Shown here in pieces: positions 48,405 to 61,200 of a stretch of 64,000 bases of DNA (position 1 is the first letter of the stretch; every line of letters starts with the position of its first letter). The notes under the pieces were generated by a model, which saw nothing but the letters and a program-made list of their open reading frames with translations, was not told the origin of the DNA and ran no database searches. The translations under genes were made by a program, and so were the position numbers. Origin of the DNA: Montifringilla adamsi (taxonomy: Eukaryota; Chordata; Aves; Passeriformes; Passeridae); assembly GCA_017590115.1 (NCBI GenBank), contig JAGGNK010008892.1:1371383-1435382 (forward strand), written 5' to 3'.

Positions 48405-49101
48405 AAATCCAAAACCGGGGATTATTGAACCACTGCTTTGATGAGCAAGAATAGTATGTTTGTGAACTAAAAACAACTTTAAATTTTGTAATTGCTTTCC
48501 TGCTAGTGCAGGAATTATAATTTTCTCCTCTGGAGAAAATGATTAACTGAAAATTGCACTCAGCCTGTAAACTTCTCTACTATGAGCAGTTCCATGGAGG
48601 AGTCATTTATAGTAAAGTGTTAAACATGTATGTAAATGTTTGCAAAAGATGAGCCTAAGATCATTTGTCTCTGAATGCACTTGTTTCTTTTAAACCAATT
48701 TGTGTAATGAAGTCTCAAAATTTAATTTACACATATATCTTCTTCTGATGTTGGTTTTTTTTGGTTTTTTTTTTTTTTCTGTAAGGCAGTAATATAATTT
48801 TATTTTAGCATTCTTGTTTGACACTAGTTTTCTTCTCTTGCTTATACAATTGGCACCAATAGAACATAAGGAAATAAAAAATGGACCTCAAGTCCTGCCA
48901 AGTTTTCACCAAGCAAGCTTGGTAACATTCTGAATTATCTAGGAATGTTAAAATATAATAAGTTTATAGTGCTTCTATTTGCTTGTGAGTTGTTAAGATA
49001 GGTAGTTCATACTTTAAACTGATAAAAATGGAAAGGAAATTCAACACTCCTTGAAAACATTTTGGTACTTCATAAATCACAAGTATACAAGTATACCCTT
49101 C

Positions 49102-49110
<9 letters not shown>

Positions 49111-49132
<22 letters not shown>
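49111..49132. repeat. Poly-T homopolymer
   Basis: Run of about 22 T preceded by a pyrimidine-rich stretch. Confidence 0.9.
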
Positions 49133-49764
49133 GTGCCTCTTGTTCTTTCCTTTTCATATGGGGTTTGATTTTCCAACTGCTGGATATAAAGAATTTGGCT
49201 TTTATTAAGTAGCATGCTGATTAGGGAAATGGAATCATAAGTTATCCATCTATATTCATATGCATTAGTGCCCATCATTCTATTCTTGTCATTCAAACTG
49301 TTTTCAAAATTCAAATATTTGAACTTAGATATGTTTGGGGAATTGCTTAATGTTTAGAGGCATTACTGATTTATTTGCTTTAAAGGATCATACATCTGTT
49401 CATACAAATTTCTGATATATGTTTCTTATATTTAGCTGTTTTTCTTACCAGTGCAGTCTGTAGGAGAAACAGACCAAACCTTTGATAAAAAATTTTATAA
49501 ATGCTATTATTTAGTGTTAATCATTGTAGGTCCTTTCCTATTACTATGTTTATTTTTGGAAATCTAATTAGCTGAGGAAATATTGAGGAAATATTTGGCT
49601 TAAGATAAAGTTGATACAATGTTCTAGGTGTTTTGTAGATTTTGAAACAATAATTGCGTATAATAAATTCTGTACTGAATTGCCTATAAGGGAGGATAAA
49701 AATGCTTTAATTTATTTTTTTTTACATTCATCTTTTACACCAATATTTTTTCTCTTTCCCCCAG

Positions 49765-49838
49765 AAGTTCAGAAAGAATCTCAAGCAGCAGAAAACAAAT
49801 CTTGGCCTAAAGATGAGCTGTGAACATATAATAAGCAG
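49765..49838 (+). other. Candidate 74-base exon, unassigned
   Basis: A strong acceptor (long pyrimidine tract ending CCCCCAG at 49764) is followed 74 bases later by a donor-like CAG|GTGAAG. One frame is open throughout (KFRKNLKQQKTNLGLKMSCE...). A second frame reads EVQKESQAAENKSWPKDEL and stops. Joined directly to the exon ending at 43155 (phase 2) it hits a TAA, so it is not the next coding exon unless another exon intervenes. It may be an alternative or non-coding exon, or a chance pair of splice signals. Confidence 0.25.
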
Positions 49839-51403
49839 GTGAAGCAGGTTTAGTACTATTGTGAGATGGTATTGTTTTTCCCATGCTTAGGGTTCTGATA
49901 CTTTATAGCAGAGGTCTGCAAGCTGTTTTCTTACCACCTGCTCTTTAAAAAAAGATTTTCTATAAAACAGGTCTCCATACTGGTCTTGCAGCTTAAGGTT
50001 AGAGGAAAAAACCAATTAAGGTTCATTCGGTCAGATGTTGGGTTAGGCTTTTCTTTATGAGATTGGAAAGAAGATTACACATGGAACAATGTATAAATAG
50101 AATCCTAATCTACATTTAACAAGTCGATGCCTTCCTAGAAAATAGTTTAATGCTCAATATCCTTTATGTTTCGTGATATTTCACAGGACAAAAACTGTCA
50201 TTAGTATATCAATTCCACAAAGCTTAGAATTTTCAGTAGAGAACACGTATCAAGTGTATACTGACAGTAGGACACATTTGTTGCCAAGATGGAATAGTAT
50301 CTTTTCTCATATGTTGTCAGTTTTTAGCATTCTAGTATTCCAAAACTATAACCAGATGCTAAAATAAGACCCTAACTTAATTCCTTCTGCAGCTTTGATG
50401 TAATGATTGCTTTGCCTTAAAATTGTTATTTATGCTTATTGTGAAACAAATAACACTTTTTATTACATTCACAATGATATAATGAGAAAAACAACCAAGA
50501 ATGGGGTATGTTTCTACCAGGCAGTGTTATGTGCAGAGGTACCAGATAGCTTTGGCCTAAACTTAAATAAATGAGATGAACAAGGTTGGAAAAGCTGCAT
50601 GGAAACACAGATGCAGGTGTTGAGAAGAAAGAGACAGAAGATCAGAATGAAAAGAGGACAAGACTGACACACATGGAATGTTCTTTGATGGCCCAATATT
50701 TGTAGGTTTGTTGTTTCAAGGTCTAGTTATCATAAAGCAGAGGTCTAGTCAAAGTGAAAAACATCTGAATGTCTAATGTTTCACCTGCTTGTCTAGCTCC
50801 TTCCACTGATTGTAGTTTGGCCCTGATTGTGTCTCTTCAAGCTGAGTGGAAAAAGGAGAGAGGTAGGCATATGCCTAGAATTCCACAGCATTAGTAGCCA
50901 ATTTTCCTGGTTAGACAAGAGCCAAAGATGCACACAGTTTATTCTGAAGAGTAAGGGACAGGGAATCTCTAGGAGTGAGTTACAGGGAGATGACAGAAAT
51001 TCCCCATCAGTCCTGGCACTGCGTTCTGCCATGGAGCTACAGTGAACATGCAGCAGAGCCCTAAGTCACCTGAGCAGTTTCAGCTGGCAGGCATTATTCT
51101 ACAGAGAAGGATTACTACTTCCTAGAAGCTTTTGTGGTAGCAAAATTACTCCTGTTAAATGGGTTAGAGTTATGTTGAAGAAAATGGATGAAAATGAAAT
51201 TATGTTACTTAAAAAAAATTTTCTTAATTAGAAAAAAAATTGCATTTTGAAATTTTCCTTACAGTGTTTGTTTGTGTACATGTCAGAAATGTTTCCAGTA
51301 CTTCAGTAAAAGTACAGTATTTCAGAAATCTCTTTTGCCATCTGTACTTGATTATAATGTTTCATATAATTAATAATATCATTATGTTTCATATAATTAG
51401 TAT
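49839..51403. other. Non-coding DNA, probable intron
   Basis: AT-rich with no recognised gene or element up to the CR1 boundary. Confidence 0.45.
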
Positions 51404-53040
51404 TAATCATTCAGTTTTGAAACAACCTATGTGACCACTGAGTTCAACCATTAACCTAACACTGCCAAGTCCTTCACTAAGCCATATCCCTGAGTGCCAC
51501 CTCTACATCTCTTTCAAGTGCCTCCAGGAATGCGCCTTCCCTGGCAGTCTGTTCCAAAGATTTACAAACCTATCTGTGAAGCCTTTTCTCTAATGTCCAA
51601 TGTAAACCTCCTCTGGTGCAGCCTGGGCCATTTCCTTTTGTCCTAATGCCTGTTACTTGGGAGAAGACACTGACTCCCACCTCACTGCACCCTCCTTTCA
51701 GGTAGCTGTAGAGCGTGATAAGGTCTTCTCAGCCCCATATCCCCAGACTAAACACCTCCAGCTCCCTCAGCCACTCCTCACAAGACTTGTGCTCCACATG
51801 GTTCATGAGTTCTGCTGTCCTCTGGATATGCTCCCGGACCTCAATATGTTTCTTGCAGTGAGGGGCCTGGAACTTGACACAGAACTTGATGTGTGGCCTC
51901 ACCAGTGTCCAGTGCAGGGGGACAATCCCTGCCCTGGTCCTGCTGGCCAGGTGCCATTGGCCTTTTTGGCCACCTGGGCACACACTGGATCATGTCCTGC
52001 CACTGTTGATTGGCACCTCCAGGCCCTTTTCCACTGGGCAGATTTCTAGCTACTCTGCCCTAGCCTCTAGCACTGCCTGGGGTTATTCTGACACAAGGGC
52101 AGGACTAGTGACTGAAATTTAAGGCAATTTTCCTTATGGAACCTCATACAACTGATCTTGGCCTATTGATCCAGCCTATCCAAATCTCTCTCTAGAACCT
52201 TCCTACCCTCAGGCAGATCACTCCTGGCCAACTTGGTGCTGTCTGAGAACTTGCTGAAGGTGTACACCATCCCCTCATCTAGATCATCAATAAAGATATT
52301 TGGTAGGACTGACACCAATAGTGAGCCCAGGGGAACAGCACCAGTGACAGGCCACCAGGTGGGTGCAGCTCCAGTCACCACCACTCTCTGGGCTTGGCCA
52401 TTAAGTCAGTTTTTAACCAGTGAAAAATGCATCTGTCCAAATCATGAGCAGCCAGTTTCTCCATGAGTATGCTGTGAGAAATGGTGTCAAAAACTTGACT
52501 AAAGTCCAGGAACACAACATCAACTGCCTTTACTTCACACCAAACAGGACTTATTGTCACAGGAGATTAGGTGAGTCAAACAGGACCTGCCTTTCACAAA
52601 CCCATGCTGGCTGAGCTTGATCCCCTGGCTGTACATGCCACACGATGGCATTTAAGGTGATTTTCTCCATTACCTTTCTGGGCACTGAGGCTGACAGGCC
52701 TGTAGTTCCCTGGATCCTCCTTCAGTCCCTTCTTGTAGAAGAGCAAAACATTTATGACCTTTCAGTCAACTGGGATCTTCCTGGTTAGCCAGGACCACTG
52801 GTAAATGATTACAAGCCACCTGGTGAGCACTTCCAACAGTTCCCTCAGTACTTTTGGGTGGATCCCATCTGTCCCCATAAACTTTTACATGTCTAAGTGA
52901 TGCATCAGGTCACTGATGTTCTCCCCTTGGATTATGGGGGCTTCATTTTGTCTTTCAGATTAGGAGGCTTGGAACCTGGAGAGGAGCTAGTCTTACTGTC
53001 AAAGAGTGAGGCAAAGAAGGCATTAATAATGGTGTTTGTA
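51404..53040 (-). mobile_element. CR1 non-LTR retrotransposon, 5'-truncated and decayed
   Basis: Read on the minus strand this is the 3' part of a chicken-repeat-1 LINE. Its 3' end lies at about 51404 and its truncated 5' end at about 53040. Reverse-transcriptase fragments are recognisable: AVDVVFLDFSQVFDTISHS near 52510-52560 (the conserved LDFSKAFDTVSH block), then [17 protein letters not shown] with [16 protein letters not shown] near 52163-52300. The active-site FADD motif has become FSDS, losing the second catalytic Asp. The two RT fragments are in different frames, so a frameshift lies near 52375-52384. The endonuclease part is absent. Truncation and decay are normal for old avian CR1 copies; this one is dead. 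The terminal octamer repeat is not preserved. Its family (many avian subfamilies exist) cannot be set without alignment. Confidence 0.93.
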
Positions 53041-55243
53041 GGTAGTTTAAAGAGCATACTCTGCAACATCAGTTCTTCTGCTGGTTGCTAATCTAAATAT
53101 GCCAAATGATGTATTAACAATTCACATTACAGTGTCATTAATGATAATTTTTATAATATTAAAGAATATAGTAAGTTTACTTATTACTTCTAAATTATAT
53201 AGTACTGTTTGACAACAAAACAGTTTTCTAGTCATTTAACAGTACTGGGATACTGTGATGATGTTTTTTAGACAGTATTAAATATTTTGGGCAGCTTGGC
53301 ATATTGGTAATGTATGGGTGCTATTGTTGCAACAACGCTCATCAATGTGTGTTCAGTGATCTTACAAGAGAAAGTAACTTGCAAGCTTGGCACCTGAAAA
53401 GAAAACATACATTTGGTTGTATTTAACACAAGTACTACATAATTCAAATCTGTTATTCAGCTTGAAAGTGCATGCTTTTATTTTTACCCACAGAGAGATA
53501 AATGGAGATAAATTTTTAGGAAAAGAAAAAAAGATAAATGGTTTAAAAATCTCATAGGAACTAGCTAAATGCTCTAATGCATCCTTAGCAGAACTATTTT
53601 AAAAGAAAATAATGACAATGTACTATATATTAATATTTCTATAGAAGACTACTCATGGGAATGTTGTTGTGATGTATGATTTCAAAATTATTTTGCTTTG
53701 CTTGGTGGCCTCCAGACCCCATGCAATTTCAAGAGAAATTGATTGATTATGTAGATGAACTTGTAAATTTGATTATATACAAAGCAGTCAGATGAAAAAA
53801 TGCAGCTATTTTCTTTAGTCACTGTAATTTTATGTTACATTTGTAGCTGAATTGCATAAATGTTTTGATTTAAAAGGCTGTGTGCTAGTTCACTGGTCTT
53901 TCTATAAAGAAAATTGAATAGAATATGAGATTATATAAATGTAAAGAGTCCTTGTAATAGTGTCTTGGGTAATGTTCTCTGACTTTAGTTTTAAGGGAAT
54001 TCCCCTCTGCTTAGTATAGCCTCCATTATTCATTAACAAGAGAGTGTTGAAGTCTCCCTCCACGGTGTGTTTCACGATGCAGGTGAGATCACAAAACTCT
54101 GAATCACGATTTTAAAGTAACAGCTGCTGTAGTTTTAGTTTTGGCTGTTTCAATTAGGTATATTGGTGTCTAATCAAATGTTTTTGAGTATCTTCTGTTT
54201 CTTTGGATGCCACTTGCATGGCTTTTTTTAAAAAAATATTTCGTATCTAGACATTTCAAAAGCTGGAAATGGCAATGAATCTGAGTTAATTTTTTCCTTT
54301 AAATTTGACAAAGAGATCATGATGGAAACTTATGTGACATTCAAATGAAAAGATAATAGTCTTATATTTGGTGCATTTTATGGGTACATTTTCAGGTAAA
54401 CATATTACTTTAAAGCTTTTCTGTAGTCTAGAATTTTGTCAGCTTATTCTGGCTGTGTAAAATTTTTATCAGCTTTCAGTTTCTCTGCTAAACATTAAAC
54501 ATCTGACTTTGTTTCTTTGTATTTTTTTCATGGATGTGCTGACGTAAACAGTAATGTTTGTTTCAAACATAAACTGACAACATGAAGCAATTTTAATTTT
54601 GAACAAGACTTTTCACAGGGTAGAGACTCATTTAGGTATCTTGTACTGTTCTTAGTATTTTTTTACTTTGTTATCTTTGTTCTTGTTTATTAAATATAAG
54701 CTTCCACAATTTTTTCCTGAAGTGATTCCTTCTAAGAACGTAAATACTGTTGAAGTTGTCAATAAATATAGGGCTCAGTTATGTTCTAGGACAAATTAAG
54801 CTTGTGAATGGACAAAGAATAATACAATTCAAGAATTTTATTATTCATTTAACCAGACATGTGGCTGAAATCTAAATTAGAAAGGCATTTTTTCTTGAAA
54901 TAATTGGGTTCTTTGGGTTTCTATATATTAAGATAGACAGCCTTCCCAGACTTGCAGAAATAATTACCATGGTGTAGCAGGAAGAGCTGGACCCAAAAGT
55001 GGACCTACTTTTCATATTGAGATAAACTTTTTTTCAAAACAAAGCACTTCAAATTTCATTTTCCTCACTGTGTTGTTCTGTGTCTTTTTGATGCTATGAT
55101 TATACTTCTTTATTTTCTTGAATCAGCTTTGTTTTGTTCCATATACAAGCTTTTATGTGGAGTTCAGAAGAATCCTTTCTATTGATGGCCAGTCTGTTTT
55201 AAAAATATTTAAGAGGTTGCAGAAGACAGAGCTCTGAAATTGC
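53041..55243. other. Non-coding DNA, probable intron
   Basis: AT-rich with no recognised exon, RNA gene or element. Confidence 0.45.
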
Positions 55244-55296
55244 TGAGGTTGGACTAGACCTCTGGAGGTCATCACACCATGGCCAAAGCAGCACAA
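55244..55296 (+). mobile_element. Short CR1-like fragment
   Basis: About 50 bases resemble the tail-proximal untranslated text shared by many CR1 copies (GAGGTTGGACTAGACC..., then a CAAAGCAG word in the expected order). It carries no coding sequence. The match is short and judged from memory, so it may be chance. Confidence 0.35.
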
Positions 55297-58200
55297 GGGT
55301 GTAGATTCTGAGGCTCAGTTTTGTGAATCAGATGCAGACACTTTGGCAGCAGTGATGGCTTCAGTAGTGCCTTTTCCTTGCTGTTTGCTTTTGCTCCTGG
55401 ATTACCATGAGCTGTCCTGGGCAAAATTCCTTTGTGGGGGTACTCTACAAAGACAATCAGGGATCCAGGTTAATTTCTGTCTTTACAACTCTTTTTTATT
55501 ATTATTTTTTCAAGATGTACCAGTTATTTATTTTGCAGTGTGCAAAACCAGTTTTAGGAAAGTAAGCACAACTAATAATTAGGAATGTGCAGCTGTGGAT
55601 GAAAACAGTAAGAATTCCTTACATATTCCTACTGGAGTTCCTTTACTTAGTGAATGCAACCTTGAAGGAACTTTCAAAAAGTATTATCCTTTAAACTATA
55701 TGTATGTTTAAATTTGGTTAAAAACACAATAAAAATTGGAGATGTGCTCATACTCTTCTAAATTTATCAGTTCTGCATACTAACATTGTTTTGATGCTAA
55801 TGTCATTATTCACATTGCAATATTTTGAAATACCCCAATCTTATCTATTATTCAGAAAAAAACCCCAATTTAGGTAGAGCACACTGGACATTTTGTTTTA
55901 TTACACTTTTCTGTTTATTCCTTGTACTGAATAGCTGTGGGCAGTGCTGTGATATGTGTAATGACAGCAGTTCAAACCACTGTAGTTTAGTTTATTTGAA
56001 TTTTTCTGATGGTCAGAGCTCTTTGTGTGACATTGCTCCTTGTGCTGCTCCAGAGTGGGTGTGAAAATATCTATGTAACTCAGCAGTTGGTAATACTGTG
56101 TTTATCTGCTGTGTATGAACATTTTAGCTCCATCCTTTGATATACTACATATAGAAAGAAAAGCAATATAAAAAATTAAACCAGATGAAGTTCAGAAAGA
56201 GCTACAAAAACAGCAGGACCTGCAACAACCTTGGCTCCTCAGCTTCAAATGTCAAGTAATTTTTATAACTAATTTCATAATTATAAAAAAATTACTGAAA
56301 ATATATGAAGTTATTGGTGCGTAGCAATATTGCCAAGTTTGGAGAAGAAACAATGCCATCCTTCAAATTTGGATCTGAACACTTAAAATTTCTGATCTAA
56401 ATGATCAGATTTAGTTTGGTATCTCTAGTTTAATTTTCTGTTTATCTCCTTGAAATTGTTGTGATATGTTTTTTAAAACCCATAGGAGTCATCCAGTCCT
56501 GTTATATGCCGATGAAACTTCTCTTGACTGCAGCAGAAAGTGAAGTTGCTTATGAGGGGGTTGCATTTGTCCATACAATTCCAAGAATAATCTAATCAAA
56601 ATAATTAAAAACAAACAATGGAAAATACCACAAATTTAATATAAGCAATGCCAGCTGTAAGTCATCATCTTTAAATAGAGAAGATGTATTAAAAATTCAT
56701 TAACTTGAATTTGTATTACAGTCAGTGCTTGTCTGAAATTCAGGAGATTTTACATGGAGAGCTGTAATTTAAGGACAACTGCTTATTACCTTGCTCTTGT
56801 CATAGGGTGCATCTGTCATTCTCTAGTAGGAGTGCAGATTACAAAAGTGTCCTAATTTACCTGATCCTGTCCATCCCATGCCGAGTCAGACTCCAGTTTT
56901 ATGGTCCCCACTGCTAATAAGATCTTTACAGATAGCTTTGTTTAGATGGACCATAGGTTACTTCTTCGCTTCTCTATAAGGAAAGAGGAAAAGAAAAAGA
57001 ACCTTTATTTATTAGATTTTGTTGTTCTTAGGGTCCTGAAAGGTCTATTGGATACAGAAGAGAGCCTTTTTATGGCAGGCCTTAAGTTTGTAAATGGATA
57101 ATACTTTCAATTAAGTAGCTGAGAATAGTCATGGGAAAAGAATGCTTACGTTTATGAAACAGTCAAATTGGCATTTAAGTGACCCTTTGCATGCCTTTGC
57201 TTATCTGCATTGCTTAAAGATCATTTGGTTAGCAAGATTATGTATTAAAACAAATAGTGTCAACAGACAATGAGTGTTTTACCTTCAATAAATACTTACT
57301 GTCAGATTATCAATGGTGCAGAAACTGCACAATTTTCTAAAAAACCTGTATTTAGTGCATTAAGTGAAGGTAATGTAGGCCACACACATAGTATTGTTTT
57401 TTCATGTCCCCTTTTCCAAAGAATGATAAATAGTCTGTTTTAGGAGAGTGTGTGCTGTAAAAACATTCACCTTTACCTGCAGCATGCCCCAAATATTTCA
57501 GTTTACATTGATAAAGCATTCGTTTAGTTCATTCAATGAAACGATGACTTCTACACAAGAGCAGCAATGGTAATGCAATTAAAATAGTATTCAAATTGGT
57601 TTTGGTTGTGTTTATTTAAAGTAAATGATAAAACTTAGAGAAAATGTGACTAGAAATTTTAAAATTATTTTGCCAGTTATTGTTTACAGTAATCATTCTA
57701 AAAAATCATTCTAAATATTGTAAGTTCAAAGTTAATTTTTTTGACATCTTTATTTTTTAATTTTAACTGTGTGGTAATTGCATCGTAAGGAAAGTGAACT
57801 GTGTTAGAGCATCCTAAACTACTACAAACACTTATGTATGTTATATACTTGCTATTGAGTTAAAAAAACTGTGGGACATATTTCTTTCTAATTTTAAATT
57901 AATATGATCTACTTATTAAAGCATTGATCTCTGATCTCACATACCTGAACAGTTATTCTATTATAACAGTTATTCTCTTATTTCTAGTCATGCTGCTAAA
58001 CTGTTCAATTATTTTAAAAAAAATTCCTTTGCATCATATGGAGTTGCTGTAAGAGTGCCTTAAATCTTAATCAACCTAATGAATTATATGATTGACTTGT
58101 TTTTCAAACTGGATATTTAATTTTTATGTTTAACTTTCACATTTTATTTCCCAACCCTGATGCTATTTTCATTCAGGCAGCCATTGATTTCAGCAGAGGC

Positions 58201-61200
58201 TTTGGATTGTAAAATCTGTGTTACTGTGTTGTTGAAACATAAGGTAGCTAGGCACTTTTCTATATATTAAAGGTGAATTACTTGAAAAAAAATATTTTGA
58301 GCAGCTTTAATTAAAATTAATCGATTTATTAATAGTCTTTCCTGTGGAGTGGTCATGTGCCTATATATACTTCATGTCATATAATTTTTTGATGGTAAGT
58401 CAAAGTTCTACTGTATTACACTGATTTTTTCTTTACATGTGTGACTTCTTGTCTTGCTGGGGTTTTTATAATGTGAGGAAATATAAAAAAATTTTATGAC
58501 ACGAATATGTGTTGCATGATATATCAGTCTTGTGTTTTTCTTTACTTAATTTTGTAATTGTTGCTGATTTCCTTCTTATAATATCTGTTTATAGCGTAAG
58601 GCATAGGTCTTTAGAACAAAAAACCAAGTTGTTGAAAGTTTCATTGTCTCAGGGGAACCACGGAAAAACAGCAAAACCTGAAAACTGTTCAGTGTAATTT
58701 CAAAATGGAATTTCAACCTTTTTAATTTGGGATCTGCTCCTAAAATATGAAGGCACTTACAAACTTGAATTAAAGTGCCATATATTTCTGGAACAATTTC
58801 TGATTTTTTTTTTACATCTCAGGCATTTTTCATATACTGCTCTTCACATTGTAACTGTCTGCACATTAGACATTTATTAACTTTGTAGAGTCCATACAGC
58901 AGCCGGAGACTGTTTTTAGAATTTGATCCATGGCCTGTGGAAGTCAATAAACTTTCATCACCTTTAGTGCAACTTATATTGAAGAGTTAAATAGCAGAAT
59001 TTTTCAGTTATTAGCTTTTCAAAGGTAGTCAAAGACCCCGTATTTCCTCTAAAATCAACAGGTGAATTGCAAATCTAGAAAGAAGTCCAAGTGATAGCAT
59101 ATCATAAAAATAATTCAAAATTTTAAGGGCATTTACGGGGTATTCTGTCCTGAGAGAGTATTTAAAGATTAATGTATATTTAATGTTTTCACAGAACATT
59201 AATTCACATACCCAATTTAAGCTGTAAATCTGTGTTACTTGGTTTAAATTTTCAGTGCAACAAAGGAAAGACCTTCTTAAGCTGAGACAGGAAAATTATG
59301 ACTACTGCACTTATTTTTTTCTTTAGATTTATTACCAATTATTTAGCTTTTAGCTGTCTTTCTTTTCTAAATAATAAGATCTCTACTTCAAATAGAAATT
59401 ACTAGCCACTTTATACCAAGTTTTTTTGTTTGCAGTTTCTATACTATGTCTGATGCATGTCATGATGCCATATTTGATCAACTAACATACATAATAATCT
59501 AGAGATTAAGATTCTTGATGTATTTTTCTCCATTTTTAGAGGTCAACATTATCCAGGAATTCATCATCTCCTTTTCTTATTTTCATATTGCCTCCTTATT
59601 TGTAACAGTTTTATCATGTTTTAGAGAGAAGAGGTCATATGTTATTCAGAGCAGAGGACATGAAGGAGGAAGAACCTTAATTGATGGAGCACGTTGAAAG
59701 AAAAGGATATGAACTTACTTATTTTCAGAGTTTCTATGATTTAATTACTTTATTAGTGTACAGGATTACATGTTGAAAAATAACGTTCATGGTGTTTCAG
59801 GATTTTGTAATTTGAAAGTGGCAAAGAAAAAGATTTGAAAAATTTCCCTTATGTGGTAGATGTGTTTTAAAATAAGTAGAAGGGTGCTAAAAGACTTGTA
59901 TCTTGCTTAGAATGTAAAATGTACTGTTTGTTTTTTAAAAAAATTGCACTTTGTCAACATATAAGTTTTTGGGCCACAATTTAGATTCTTAATATATTCT
60001 ACTCACATGAGGTCCCATTGAAATGAGAATAAATGCTAAACAAATACAGTAGGCTTTCTGTGAATGTAAAATTCTGCAGTAGTAAAAGGTTTAAAGTACA
60101 CACGCACCAGCTCTTTATCACAGACAGAGTCTTACCTCAGTCCTGACTCCACAAACACTTAGGAACAAGCATAACTTTAACTAATTGAGTGTAGTTCTGT
60201 TGAGCTCCCACATGCACAAAATGAAGCACATACAGAACTGGGACCTAGATAAACTTGTATTCAAAATATTAATTGCTTCTATAATAGGTAGTCATGTGAT
60301 AACTGCACAATGTTTAATGAATGAGGAGCTGAAGTAGAATAAAATGCACCATAGTTAACTTTTCTAAGGCTGAGGTAGCATGTAAGAAGGGATTTGTCAA
60401 AAAATTTGTTTTACAAAAAGTGATGAAACATAAATGAATTTTGGAATAGCCCTACCCTGTTTTATCATGTTATTATATACCAGTTTTTATCTTTGATGAT
60501 AGTGCATTCCACAATGGTTGTTTTTAATTTTTTAATGTGTTTTGCATTCAATAATATGCATATGAATCAATATGAAGCATATTCTTTTTTTCATTGTTTA
60601 TTATTTTTTTCCTTTTTTGTATCTTTTTTTTTCATATAGTAATACAAAAAAAATCAGAATTGGAGCCTTCATACTCTCAAGTTTTTCCTGATGGTTTTTT
60701 GAGACTGGAAGTTTGCTGCTTCTAGTTTCTGTGTATGACCAGCTTCAAAAATACCAAATTATTGCTTATAAAATCTGTAGTGACTAAAGAATGGTAGAGT
60801 GGTAAATAAGGATAAGGCTTGGTCAGTTTTACAGGGCAATTTGTGTAGCTTGTTAACTTGGATTCTCTTGAAAAACACACACTTTAGTGCAGCCAAATGC
60901 AAGGTCATAAGGACAAGAATAGGGAATTAGGGTCATACTTTTTAGGAGGGGAGATTGTATCCTGAAAAGCAGTAATTCTGAAAGGAGCTTTACAGTCTTG
61001 AAAGGTAAGCAACAGAAGATGTCTCTGTAACAATCTCTGAACTTTAATTAAACATGTTGATCTTAAAATAAAGGCAGTGAGACATTACCAATAATATAGA
61101 AAAGAAGTTTTGGGATTAGAAATATTATACAGAGCTTTTCTGCTCCAGGTAAGTGCTCTAATAAGTGAGTTAGTCATGTCAGCACTTGTCCTCTCTCTTG

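Larger units (their letters stand above)
43156..49764 (+). other. Probable intron of the TTC6-like gene
   Basis: AT-rich DNA with no recognised exon, mobile element or RNA gene. Homopolymers and small microsatellites inside it are listed separately. The assignment as intron depends on the exon to its left. Confidence 0.4.

Noticed and set aside
51657..52049. 130-codon plus-strand open frame
   Set aside because: Antisense of the CR1 element, whose RT lies on the other strand.
58587..58697. Possible terminal exon after a pyrimidine-rich TTTATAG
   Set aside because: Short frame without similarity to any family and without a donor; the poly(A) signal is distant. Too weak to list.
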